A DNA stretch of 64,000 nt from Thunnus maccoyii (Eukaryota > Chordata > Actinopteri > Scombriformes > Scombridae), in the NCBI RefSeq assembly GCF_910596095.1, contig NC_056552.1, forward strand, positions 12,567,111-12,631,110, read 5' to 3'. This document shows positions 1-11,000 of this stretch, piece by piece. A model generated the notes under the pieces. It was not told where the DNA came from. It searched no databases and saw nothing but the letters and a program-made list of their open reading frames with translations. A program made the translations under genes and the position numbers. Numbering within the stretch: the first letter of the stretch is position 1; the number at the start of each line of letters is the position of its first letter.

Positions 1-116
1 AGACAAGGTAGTCGAGTCCCAGCTATTGTTAATATTATTTGATCCATTTCTTTGAAATTGTTTTCCAGTGAAGGCTTATGTCTTTGTGCATATTTCCACA
101 TTTCTTCCAAACCCAG

Positions 117-3100
117 GTGGTAGTAGGAGGGCCGAGGATATCTGTCAGGAGCAGTGACACAAAGAGCAGTGTGGAGATCTCTCAGGCCTGTCCAGATGAT
201 AAAGGCTCCTACACTGTCATAGTGAAAAACCGAGAAGGCTCTGCCCAACATACAGTCTCCCTCAGTGTCATAGGTGAGATTCGACTTTTGTCTACTATTC
301 TGTGTCCAGATATTTAGTGTTTTCTAATGAGATGATACAACACTAGTATTTGTTGTCAGATACTGGACAAGCTAATAGCCTATCAATGTTGATTTGACAA
401 ACAAGAACCAGACAGAAAAGCCGAGAAGAGAAATGTGGCAGGCTAGGATCATGATTTAAATAGATTAAAGCTTATGCCTATATGTTTGGATATTGGCTAC
501 CCCAGAAAAACAACCCAAAATAACTTCAAATGATGATACCTGCTGTCTTGGGTCTTGGTATATATGAATAAAAGTTCTGATTCTTGAATTTCTCCTCAGA
601 CCGGCCTGACCCACCAGCATCCAGCCCTGTTGTGTCCCAGCTGTCCACTCAGTCCCTGGTCCTGTCCTGGACAGGTCCCAGCTACGACGGAGGCACAGCT
701 GTGTTGGGTTACATCGTGGAGGTCAGGCAAGAAGGCCCTGAAAAGTCCAGGAGCTGGACTGAAGTAGTACGCCGCTGTAAGAACACATCTTACCAGGTCT
801 GCTCAGGCCTGAAGCCTCAGGGGCAGTACCGCTTCCGTGTCCGAGCCTACAACACTGCAGGAGTTAGTGAACCAAGCCAGGAGTCCGACTGTGTCAAGAT
901 GGAGACTAAAAGTTAGTGAAATGTTGGATTTATAGAATGTTTGAAAACAGGAATTCATTTTTTAGATTTTACCTTTCTGTTACCTGTAAGGAGGGATGTG
1001 CTTATTTGTCACATCTGTGTTTTTTTTTTTGGATTAGAAGAAGAAGAAAAAAAGGAAAAGCCCGAGTCATACGTCACAGTGACCATTGACACCAAACATA
1101 AGATCAAGGACCACTACAATGTACATGAGAAGCTGGGAGTGTAAGCATGGATTCTGCATATTTAAAACCATATTTCAAATCTAAAAATATTATTTTCCTT
1201 CCTACATGGATCACAGAAGAGGCCAAATCATATTTTTAAAGGGATGGGACACAAACATTACGCCTCTCACTGGTTTGTGTTTTAAATTTCCAGGGGGAAG
1301 TTTGGCCAGGTGTTCCGGCTGTCCCACAAAGAGACGGGCAAGGAGTGCGCAGGGAAGTTCTACCGAGCCCGGACCTCCAAGGAGAAGTCGGAGGCCCGCA
1401 GGGAGATGGAACTGATGAACTGTCTCCACCACCCAAAAGTGGTCCAGTGTCTGGCCGCCTATGACACACGCTCAGAGATGGTCTTGGTCATGGAGTAGTA
1501 AGTAATTGTGAAGTGGAAAAGTGACTTTGATCTGAGGATTAATGGGTGACAGAGAGTTTCTGCAGCCCATCAGGACACACATAAACAACCAAAATAGTAA
1601 TCCAAACAAAAAATAATCTGCAGATTATTTTGTTGATTAATCTTTTAGTCTATCAACTGTCAAAAGTGAAAAATGTGATCACAACATATTCAAAAGTGTC
1701 ATTTTATTTGACGACAGTCCAAAACCCCCAAACAATCAGTTTTTCATATATGACAAACAAAAACATCCAATAGTCACATTTGATAGTGAAAGTTTGGCAT
1801 TTGTGCTGGAAAAATGACTGAAATTATTATTTGATTAATTTTCTGACAATCAACTAATCGATTAACTGATTGATTGTTTCAGCTCTAAATCAAAATATCT
1901 TCCACTAATTGCGAAGCAGGTAGTGTAGGAAAGCCCTGATTTCACATCAGTCCCATTATTACCGATGTTGCCAGGAAACACCAGTGGTTGCTGTGGTGAT
2001 TACATGCTTTTTTTTTTTTTCTTTTTTACAGTGAAGCTTTTTGTGGGAGATGCATTGTTATTATTTCACAAAGAAAACAAATTATGTCCTTTGAAACCAT
2101 TCAAACTATAAAATCCCAGCAACTCATATAGGAAGAATTGTCAAAAACAGATTTTAGATGTCGGTTAGTCAAAAACATAGCAATAAGAGTACATGACTAC
2201 ATTTGTATTGTCAAACATTTCAACTCCATGGCTAAAATTGGGATAAATACTGCTCAACAAAGGAAGTACCAGAGCTACAGTAGGATTATTTTTTTTAAAG
2301 CATGGATGAATGAATGGTGTATCTGTCTGTCCAGTATTGCCGGTGGGGAGCTCTTTGAACGCATCTTGGATGACAACTTTGAGCACACAGAGCCGACCAG
2401 TGCCCGATACATGCAGCAGATCCTGGAGGGCATGCAGTTCGTTCACAAGCTGAACATCGTCCACCTGGACCTCAAGCCAGAGAACATCGTCTGTGTGGAC
2501 ACTACCGGTACGCGGATCAAGATCATTGACTTTGGCTTGGCCAATAAACTAGGTGAGTTTGCGGGATTGTGTTTGACTGACTGAAGCTGTAATTTAATGT
2601 CCCTATAAGGAGGAATATTAAGCAAAATTCCTAAAAAGGACAATTCTCTTGAATATAATAACTTCCTGTTTACCCTAGTTGTAGCCTACAACTTTTGCAG
2701 TTGCTCACTAAAGAAAACGACTAAAATATCCAGCTTTTTCTAATGTCTGTACTACAGTAAAAGTAACAAAAAGAATAAAAATTAAAGCATAGGTTCACAA
2801 TTTTTCAAGTCTGTCTGTCTAAAACAATTGTCAGGTGTCCAAATAAACATTGACACATGTTTTTTTGGCTGTAATCATCCCCGCTGTTCATACTGGCCAC
2901 TAGCAGATCCCTTCATAATGCAATTTCAATGTAAGTGATGGGGGACAAAAGTCAAAGCCCTCCTTCTGAACAAAAATATTTTTAAAAGTTTATTTGAAGC
3001 TTAAATGACGATTCAGCTACCCAAATTAGTGAAATCAACCCTCAAGTATATTTTAAAGTTACTTCTTTTAGTGCCAAATTCCCTTTTTTTTTACACTGCA

Positions 3101-6100
3101 GCTGAACAGGAAACACTGACCAAAACAAGGACTGTGGATTCTGTCCCCCATCACTTACAGTACATTGTAAGCACATTAGCAGGACATGGAAGGTCTTCAG
3201 AGAATTACTATTTTAAAACATGCCAAAAATAACCAAAGATAACATCAAGGAGTGTCCACTCTAGATTACTAGATGTCAACAATGTCCTTTACATAATCAC
3301 AACTCCTTAAACAACTGCCTCACTACTACCTCGACTCAATAAATGCAGCAAAGCATGTGAAGTCAATTCATGCAGAAAATTTGGTGAGACACCAGATGCT
3401 GCAGCTCCAGACTGGGTGGTCTATTTAGAGATGACTAGAGCCCTCCGTGAGTAGGCTAATACAAACATTTACAGTGACATGTTGAATATCTGGGTGTGTT
3501 GTCTCGTTCTTCAGAGGAGGGTAAACCTCTGATGGTGATGCACGGTACACCGGAGTTTGTGGCTCCCGAGGTGATCAGCTATGAGCCTGTGGGCCTAGAG
3601 ACGGACATGTGGAGCATTGGAGTCATCTGTTTCATCTTGTAAGTCAAACAGGAGCTGTAGTGGTTTAAAAAACAGCCATAGTGACATACTGTAATAGAAA
3701 CAAATGCATCTGGGAATAGCTTGTGAAAGTGAATACAATAGCCTCATCCTAGAGAGCATTTCAGTTTCTTAATAAAATATGGGACAAGGAAAAAACTTGC
3801 ATGCAAACCTGACATAAATGTCCTCAATTTGTTCTTAATTTATCTTTTATATGTCAGACATGGCAAAAGTCATTTGAAAATAGCAGGAAGTAACAAGAAT
3901 ACACTACAGATTTGGATTATGTGAATGATACATGTTTAAATAAGTAAATTTAAAAAATATATCTATCTAATTCTACCCAAATGATTCTACAAATGCAGAT
4001 TTGGCACCATCTGCTGGTGCTGTTATGGTATTACTATAGTCCCGTCCCTAATAACTTAAGTATGGAAATTCTTATATTGTGAATAGTCTGAACCAAAAGT
4101 CATGGAAATAATTACCTTTTTAGAATAATTTATTTAACACCAAATCAATGTTAAAAAGAACAGTGTTTCTCTTGTTAGTAGGTACAGACACAAAATATAT
4201 GCAGTCTGTCCAGAAACTTTGCCCATGTTTATGATTGTTTTGTGTCCCAGGCTCAGTGGAGAATCCCCCTTCCAGGGAAATAGTGATGCTGAGACTTTGT
4301 CTCTTGTGACTGCCGCCCGTTTTGAGTTTGACCCAGAGAGTTTTGAGGACATCTCTGATCAAGCAAAGGACTTTATCAGCTCTCTATTGAAGAAAGACCG
4401 GAGGTTGGGTTTTTTTTTTTTTTTTTTTTTTTTGGCAATGGATGATAAAAGTTGATAATGTCACATTCTGAGCAACACATTACTTGCGGCATTTCCTACA
4501 ATTTTCAGAAAATTAGCGTGATATCAAATCATTTAGCAATCTTTGAATATCTCAAGAGACTGCTGGCAGCGTATGATAGCCTTTGTTGCTTGCGCTCTAG
4601 ATGCAGACTGTCATGTGACGGGGCCCTCGCCCACCCCTGGATGGTCTCTTTTACCCCTCTGAACCGCAGGCCCACCAAGTCCCTCAATAAGGAGAAGATG
4701 AGACGTTTTCTGGCCAAGCGGAAGTGGAAGGTAACTGCACAGAAAAATGACTACAATGCTGTCAGCCAAGCATTTAATGCATGTATAATTTATAACCAGT
4801 GCTTCCTTATGATGACCTTTTAAATCCATTGTCCTTTGTAGACCTGAAGCTTGGTTATGTGTGTAATTTGTCATCCAGTGCTATTTGTCCTTTTAAACTT
4901 GCAGAAAACTGGCAAGGCTGTCTTGGCCCTACAGCGGATGGCTAACCTCTCCAACAGGCCAGACTCTCCTGGCAGCTCCTCAGAGGGTAAGACAGATAAA
5001 GACACACACACACACATATATGCAATGCCTTCCTATGTCCTAGAGCTACATGCATATGGCAGATGACTCACAGTTTCAGATTGTCACTTCAAGTTTACCC
5101 TTTTGTGATCAGTAAAGCCTTGTTTTCCTTTTATTCACCATCATCATCCTCCCTCTCATCCAGAGCCAGGCTGGAGCCAAGAGGCAGAGAAGGCCATCCA
5201 GTCACTGGATAAGCAGCTTCAGAGTGAACCTCGCTTCCAGAAGCCCCTGAAGGACACCACCCTTCCCAAAGGAGCAACAGCTCATCTAACATGCCTTGTC
5301 AATGGTAGAGTGACAGAGCTGTGTGATGCACTTCATTAAATAGATTATTGTAGTAGAGCGACTCCTAAATGACTGACTTTTATGTATTAATTTAGTGTAC
5401 ATTTAATGAGATCAACTCTCAATGTCAGATCAAAATTTTGAACTTCAGAGGAAACTTGTGATGAAGGCTATTTAAAAAGCAGCATCAATGGAAAAAGTAA
5501 CTCTTGAAGCCACAAAATGTATTTCAATACACAATGTTTTGATCCAAGTTGGAACTTTTCGACCTCACAAAGTTCCAACTTGCATCTAAAAAGTCTATCC
5601 GAGTACATTTTGTGGCTTGGAGTCAGTGAGGCAAGAAAGGTGTAATTTCTCCAATGTAATTCGGATTGGTTTTATCTAAAACATCTTAGAGCAACACCAT
5701 TTTATTAACTTATTGATACAGAAACAAAACTGTATCAAATAAAACTGAAACATTTCCAGCCAACTTTCTTTTATAATAAAAGAACATAATGGGCTTAGTG
5801 AATGTTGAAAATTGATCTTACAAACTATTCAGACAAAAGAAATTGGTACATTTAATTGTTTAATATTCATAATGTGACTTTAAATTCTGAAGCAATGTCT
5901 TGTCTCAACTCTCTAGGCTTCCCACAGCCAGAGGTAAAGTGGCTTCAGAATCAGAAGCTGGTGTCTGAGTCATCCAGAGTGACCACGAAGTTCCAGGATG
6001 ATGGACTCTGCTCTCTGGTTCTGGTTGATTTAGAGCCTCGTGATTCTGGGGTTTATGTGTGCAAGGCCAGCAACAAGCTGGGGGAAGCGATGTGCTCTGC

Positions 6101-6122
6101 CAAACTGAAAGTGGAGATATGA
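117..6122 (+). CDS. mylk: Myosin light chain kinase, smooth-muscle type, 3' part of gene (11 exons, 5' end outside window)
   Basis: Ca2+/calmodulin-dependent kinase that phosphorylates myosin regulatory light chain to drive contraction. Exons, all phase-consistent: 117-273, 600-911, 1038-1140, 1294-1497, 2335-2552, 3515-3638, 4251-4403, 4601-4730, 4905-4986, 5164-5304, 5917-6122; together they code 609 residues here. The order is the end of an Ig domain (exon 1), an FN3 domain (600-911), a Lys/Glu-rich linker, and the kinase: glycine loop GVGKFGQV (exon 1294), Lys in CAGKFYRA, HLDLKPEN catalytic loop, DFGLAN and the TPEFVAPE segment. Then come the basic calmodulin-binding segment KRKWKKTGKAVLALQRM and a C-terminal Ig domain with paired Cys and W. 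The stop is TGA at 6120. All catalytic residues are intact. FN3-kinase-Ig is the MYLK arrangement. The sequence is fairly diverged, so it may be a teleost paralogue (for example mylk5) rather than mylka or mylkb. The family call is firm, the paralogue is not. Confidence 0.92.
1611..1888 (+). repeat. Dispersed MITE-like repeat, copy 1 (CGATTAAT family)
   Basis: Lies in a mylk intron. Its ends are rich in GATTAAT/ATTAATC motifs and the right end reads TGTTTCAGCTCTA. The interior shares phrases with the copy at 38573-38886, such as CAGTCCAAAACCC and the TTTTCTGACAATCAACT motif. The same family is common in percomorph genomes, with terminal inverted repeats of the type AGAGCTGCAACGATTA. It is non-coding and probably a non-autonomous DNA transposon. 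Confidence 0.7.
2790..3215 (+). repeat. Foldback dispersed repeat in mylk intron
   Basis: Arms at 2927-2962 and 3126-3167 are inverted copies of each other: CAATGTAAGTGATGGGGG against CCCCCATCACTTACAG...CATTG. They flank a loop of about 165 bases. The left half also carries phrases (GGTTCACAATTTTTCAAGTC, TGTTCATACTGGCCA) that I recall from a palindromic repeat frequent in percomorph fish. No coding capacity. Confidence 0.6.
3639..4250 (+). other. mylk intron without recognised elements
   Basis: AT-rich intron between two kinase-domain exons. Nothing is seen apart from a CTCF-core-like sequence at 4004-4017. Confidence 0.6.
4938..6122 (+). other. Telokin-like C-terminal module of the kinase gene
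   Basis: In mammals an internal promoter of MYLK makes telokin, a small protein consisting of the last Ig domain that stabilises unphosphorylated myosin. Here an ATG at 4938-4940, inside the calmodulin-binding exon, sits where the mammalian telokin start lies (QRMANLS). It would give about 131 residues from exons 4938-4986, 5164-5304 and 5917-6122. Unlike mammalian telokin, the protein stops at LKVEI with no acidic Glu tail. Whether this fish transcribes it separately cannot be seen from sequence. Confidence 0.4.
5507..5618. repeat. 112-base imperfect hairpin in mylk intron
   Basis: Two perfect inverted pairs are nested: 15-base arms at 5507-5521 and 5604-5618 (AAGCCACAAAATGTA) and 14-base arms at 5545-5558 and 5569-5582 (CAAGTTGGAACTTT). 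The 10-base loop is 5559-5568. The stretches between the arms pair only partly. It could be a small foldback MITE or a transcribed hairpin. It lies about 300 bases before the last coding exon of the kinase gene. Confidence 0.75.
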
Positions 6123-6501
6123 CCAAGGATAAAACCACCTCAACAACTTGGGATTTCCTTCATTTGGACAGGAACTTTTCAGATGTAGACTGATTGAAAT
6201 GGTTTGAAACCTGGATGATGGACAGTTATTCACTGCCACACAAAAGGCTTCTTACACATAATTTCAAGGCAAAAATGGTGTGTTGTGGTGTTACATATGT
6301 TAACGGGCAAAGACCCCTACGAAGTTTTACAAATCACCATTTGGTACATTTACTATCTTTAATGTGTGGTTAACACATTCAACTAATGCACAAGGTTTTG
6401 TTAGGTTGTATATTGCTACTCATGGTGCACCACGGCATTGCTCACAAGAACACCATGTGAAAATTTGTACATTTTTGCACATTTAAATATTGTTCAATGT
6501 A

Positions 6502-6507
6502 AATAAA
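6502..6507 (+). other. Polyadenylation signal of the mylk-type gene
   Basis: A canonical AATAAA lies about 380 bases after the stop codon at 6122, in an AT-rich 3' UTR. A second AATAAA lies near 6695 and may be an alternative. Confidence 0.6.
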
Positions 6508-6529
6508 AATTAAAGGCTGAATTTTACAG

Positions 6530-7699
6530 GACTTGGTTTCAGATTTTAACATAACTTTCCAAGTTCATACACATTTTGCACAAAGACTGGCATACATGTC
6601 TTTAGGCCGTTATGTATAATTTACAAAAGAACGTACAATACATCTAATAACATCTGTATAAAAACATATTCATTCCTTGAATTCAAAGCCTTAAATAAAT
6701 GAGCAAAAAAGCAAAGGGTTGAAAACATTTCATTTTAACATTTTGCAAGTTTATTATAGCATTCCACTGAGAAGGTAAAGACACTTGAAATCTATCACAA
6801 ACTGTACGACCAAATGACACTTCATTGGACAAGCCTTTCAGTATTAAAGGTATGGCTAAAAGTAAGAAGCAAAATATTTCATTCTTGTTATGTAAACATC
6901 AATTACAATTGACCATGAGTTTAACACGTCATAATGACTTCAGCTTCCACGCTTGGTTTTTCCAGGTACTTTCAGAGACCTGAACATTTGAAGAGAGGGC
7001 TGATCTGACAACTGTTTTTTGCAAAATACAAGGTGGCCATTGCATTTTCTTGGATTGTAATTTAATTATTTTCACTTATACATAAATTTAACATATAAAA
7101 ATATTATTTAAAGAACCATCTACTTTGCCCACTGGCCACTGACTTGCTACAGTATGAGACTTTCCATAATCTATCCATATGACCCCTCTGTTTTTAATTC
7201 AATATGTCTGTCCAGTATTTTCCTTTTTCAATCAGTGTACTGATTTATTGCACGTATTTCTACGATTTAGTGTACTTTGTCTGGTTAATTATAATATTAT
7301 AATTATAATTCCTTGTGTTTTAAAACCTTTAGATAATGACAGTGAATTCGTGAAAAATATTCTCCAAACCCAGAAACCACAAAAATAAACACATAATTTA
7401 ATTCTATGATTAAACAATGGCAATCATACAGTCTTTCAATATGGTAACTCACCTTTCCCTTACTATTAATTGCTTGTCTAAGCTACATTCATATTATTAC
7501 ACTTAGGAGACATGGAGAGAGGACAGAACTTGTAAAGTGTCATCTGTTGACAAGGTGCCTAAATGATTAGAATTAGCAGATCTTAGCTGGTATTTTGGAA
7601 TTATCTACAATTGGTGAACATTGGGCATTTCCTTTAAAGGCATGCCATTCATGAAAACATCTTTGGGTAAAAACAGATCTACAATTCTTAGGATAGCAC
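6530..7699. other. Spacer between convergent mylk and coasy
   Basis: AT-rich DNA between two gene 3' ends. It has no coding potential beyond random short ORFs. An 18-base perfect AT palindrome lies at 7287-7304. The 3' UTR boundaries are not certain. Confidence 0.5.
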
Positions 7700-7705
7700 T
7701 TTATT
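7700..7705 (-). other. Likely polyadenylation signal of coasy
   Basis: TTTATT on the plus strand is AATAAA on the coding strand, about 345 bases past the stop. It is the first canonical signal downstream. Confidence 0.5.
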
Positions 7706-8047
7706 AATCCCCAACAAGATTTCCAGCTTGCAAACTGCAAAATGATATTGTTGTTAGGGATCATTTATGAAATTCTTTTTCCTCACCAATCCATCTTTCA
7801 ACTAAGCTTTGTAAAATAAAACTAGAATTTAAAAACCCATGGAAATTCAATCAGGCACTGAGTCTTGGTCAAAGAGGTGAGGGAGCTTGTTGGGTGTTTT
7901 GCTGCAATGGCACAGAGACCATTCTCACTTCTTTCTAAGGCAGAGTTTTCTTTATGTGGATCAGTCATTTATGCACACATGTGGCTGGGCCTGACACATG
8001 CTTGTTCTGTATGTAGTGGTCACAGCTGATCTGATGTGATCAACTTC

Positions 8048-11000
8048 CTACTGTCCCTCTCGTCTCTGCTGGATTCTCTTCTGAAGAAGATTCCAAGCTC
8101 TTAGTACCTTTAATAGAAAAGACAAAACATTACACTAAAGAGCTAAAGGACATTAGGCATATGTGTAGACACCATACTGATAGGGTGATGTATGTCTGAC
8201 CTGTTTCCGAGTGACCTCTGGCTCCCACAGCGTGCTGAGCACTACGTTGGCAAGCGCTACCTGCTTGCCGTTGGACCACTGGCTCTGCAGCCGCCTCAGG
8301 GCATCCTCTGTGGTCACACCATCTCGCTCTGTTATCCTTAATACCGCCTGAGAAGGGAGGAGAAACAAGAGGAAGCAGGAGGGTTGGGTTAACAGTGCTT
8401 TTGGTGTTTATTTATTTAAAGCCACTGTGTGTAGAATTTCTAAATTTCTGACTCTGGCGCCCCCCAGTGGTACCATCCAAAAACAAATAATGGCAGAAAG
8501 CAATGCATGGTGATATCTACACACTTCTAAACCACCAAAAATGTTGTTAAATTTTCATAAATACAAAACTTATGTCATCAGAATATTTTGGAAATATATG
8601 GCTTTCACTTTTGCAGACCAGTTTAAGAAAAAATGCAGTGGAATAGAGAAACTTCTCTAAGATTGTAGACTTTTACCACATCCATAACACACAAATGCAC
8701 TGAGAAACTGCCTCACCACTGGTTTTACCACTTCTTCCTAATGGAAACTGAACATTTTTCTGCACTCTGTAGTTTTCAGTTGCTTTCAGTGTTTTCATAC
8801 AGCACTTCTCACAGTCACTCAAGTTAACTTGACTTCATGTTTGTCCCATTAAGGACTGCAGGTACAAACAAATTACCTCCTCCTCGGGGATGACAGTGAC
8901 CCAGACTTCATGGACCATGTCTGTCCATCCCGCCTCCAGAAGAACTGCTGCATCCATCACACAAACCTGTTTACCTGCAGACAAAGCAAAGGATCAAATG
9001 AACACTGGAGAACAGAGATAGGGCTGAGCTCTGTGTTATATGTCATTAGGTTTAATTTATAAGCCTGACTAAAGGAAAATTGGTTAGAAAATGGAAAAAG
9101 GGCAGACTATTTAGATGTATCTAAAAGATTAATTCTCATTCTGTTTTCCCAATCATATAAAAGGTCCAAATCCATTATTTAAAGAAATAAATATTCAAAT
9201 AAACTATGTATCACTTCTCAACAAATTACTGAAAAGTGAAATAAATGCTCAGACAAGCAAAATTAAAGTTCCTTTTATATAAACATAAGAGGAAGTTTAA
9301 TGCTCCAAAAGAGAGAAATGTGCTTTCTAGACAGAATCAGGAGGGAAATCAGATTGACATGTTTATCAATATACAGTCCTACAATTCTGAGATTAATAAG
9401 TCGAAGTCCATACAATACCTTCCTCTCTGGCTTGGCTGATTCTCTTCTTCACCAGAAGTGCAATCTCCGGCCATACAATGTCTGTAAGGGTTTTTAACCG
9501 TTCCTGCATGAAAAACATAATCTTTGGTAAATTATCAATACACTGCGGTGTAGTCTGACATAATTTGCAATGAAAATGAAACATTATTTCCACTTGGCAT
9601 ATTACCTGGTTTCCAAAAACTTTCCTTCCTAATGCACGTCTGTTGATGGTTTTATCCTCATTAAGAATATCTAAAAGTGACAAAAACAAACTCATCATTG
9701 CACTGCGATGCTTAAGATTTCAGACATTTACAAGAAAACATGAAAATCAAGTTATTTTTACACTTCACTGAAAATGATGCTACCTGATACTTGTACGCAG
9801 TAGAGTACGTCATGTGATGATGGATTAATCTGTGTGCCGGTTAGGGTGTGTAATCTTTTCAACTCCAGAATAAAGTCAAAATGTACCTGTTGCAACTGTC
9901 ACTATTTCATCAAAATCTGATCTGTCAGACTTCAGATGGAAGTCGGCCTTTCAAAGACACTAGTGTTGTCTCAGAAATCATGTTTGAGCTTTAACTTATT
10001 TATAATATAAACGTCTAGCTGTGTTGCATTCACTAACATGAGTCTGAAACTGTCTGTAAAATAGATTTCAGTAAATAAAACAATGTTTAGAGGAAAATAA
10101 ATTATGGGACTTTTGAGTTCCCACAACAGTGACAGAATGGATTAGTTTTATGAGTGATGTAGGACAGATGCCATTTTTGGAAATGTTAAATTGTGACCTC
10201 TATACTTTAGTGCTCCATTAATCTGTCATTTGGCAAGTCAAAAAGTCATCTCGTCAACTTTTATCAAAATCAAATCAGTGACGTCTGAGACATCACGACT
10301 GACCATTAGTCACCACAGTGCCCTCATTATGTCAATCAGTGAAGTGTTTAAATGCTGGAAAAAAAGTGCAAAGGTGCATCATCATCCTACATTCAATCAA
10401 AAGCAGACAGATTACGAGTGAGATATCACAAGGATATGGATGGCACATCTCTAACCACAAGTGTTTCTTTACCTGACCCAAATGCTTCCAGCACTCTGTG
10501 ATAGGCTGCTGTGCCTGGCTGGTACACCTCATGGCCCAGCTTGTCACAATCAATTCGAACTGCACCCAAGGCCTCCAGCTGCCTGGCAATGGAGCTTTTT
10601 CCACTGCCGCTGCCTCCGGTCAGACCAATCACATATGGAAGTGGAGGGAGATGAGATGTGTCCTAGAGGGAGAAACAGGAAACACGAAGGTGCAGGATAT
10701 GGAGAGAAAAAAAAAGATGAAATTCTTTTGGCAATGTCACATTGAAGCTTAGCAATTAACAACACCAGACTCAACCAGACAGCTTTAAGAAACAATGCAT
10801 TGAGGTGATGACAGGGCAAAACAATTCATTTGCACTTGCTAAAATCTGCCTGCTTAGTGAACTGCTCTGTTCATTCCCAAGAAACAAAACTCTGTAATTC
10901 GAACTCTTTTCATGAAGGTGTTATGTTGCTTAACACTTAAAAAAATGCAGAGTAGTTTGACATATGCTGGAAAGAAAAGCTGCTATTTTGCACCTGTGAC

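Noticed and set aside
1496..1498. In-frame TAG at the end of a kinase exon, suggesting a broken kinase
   Set aside because: The TA belongs to a split Tyr codon: the donor GTAAGT begins at 1498 and the next exon starts with T at 2335. The reading frame is intact.
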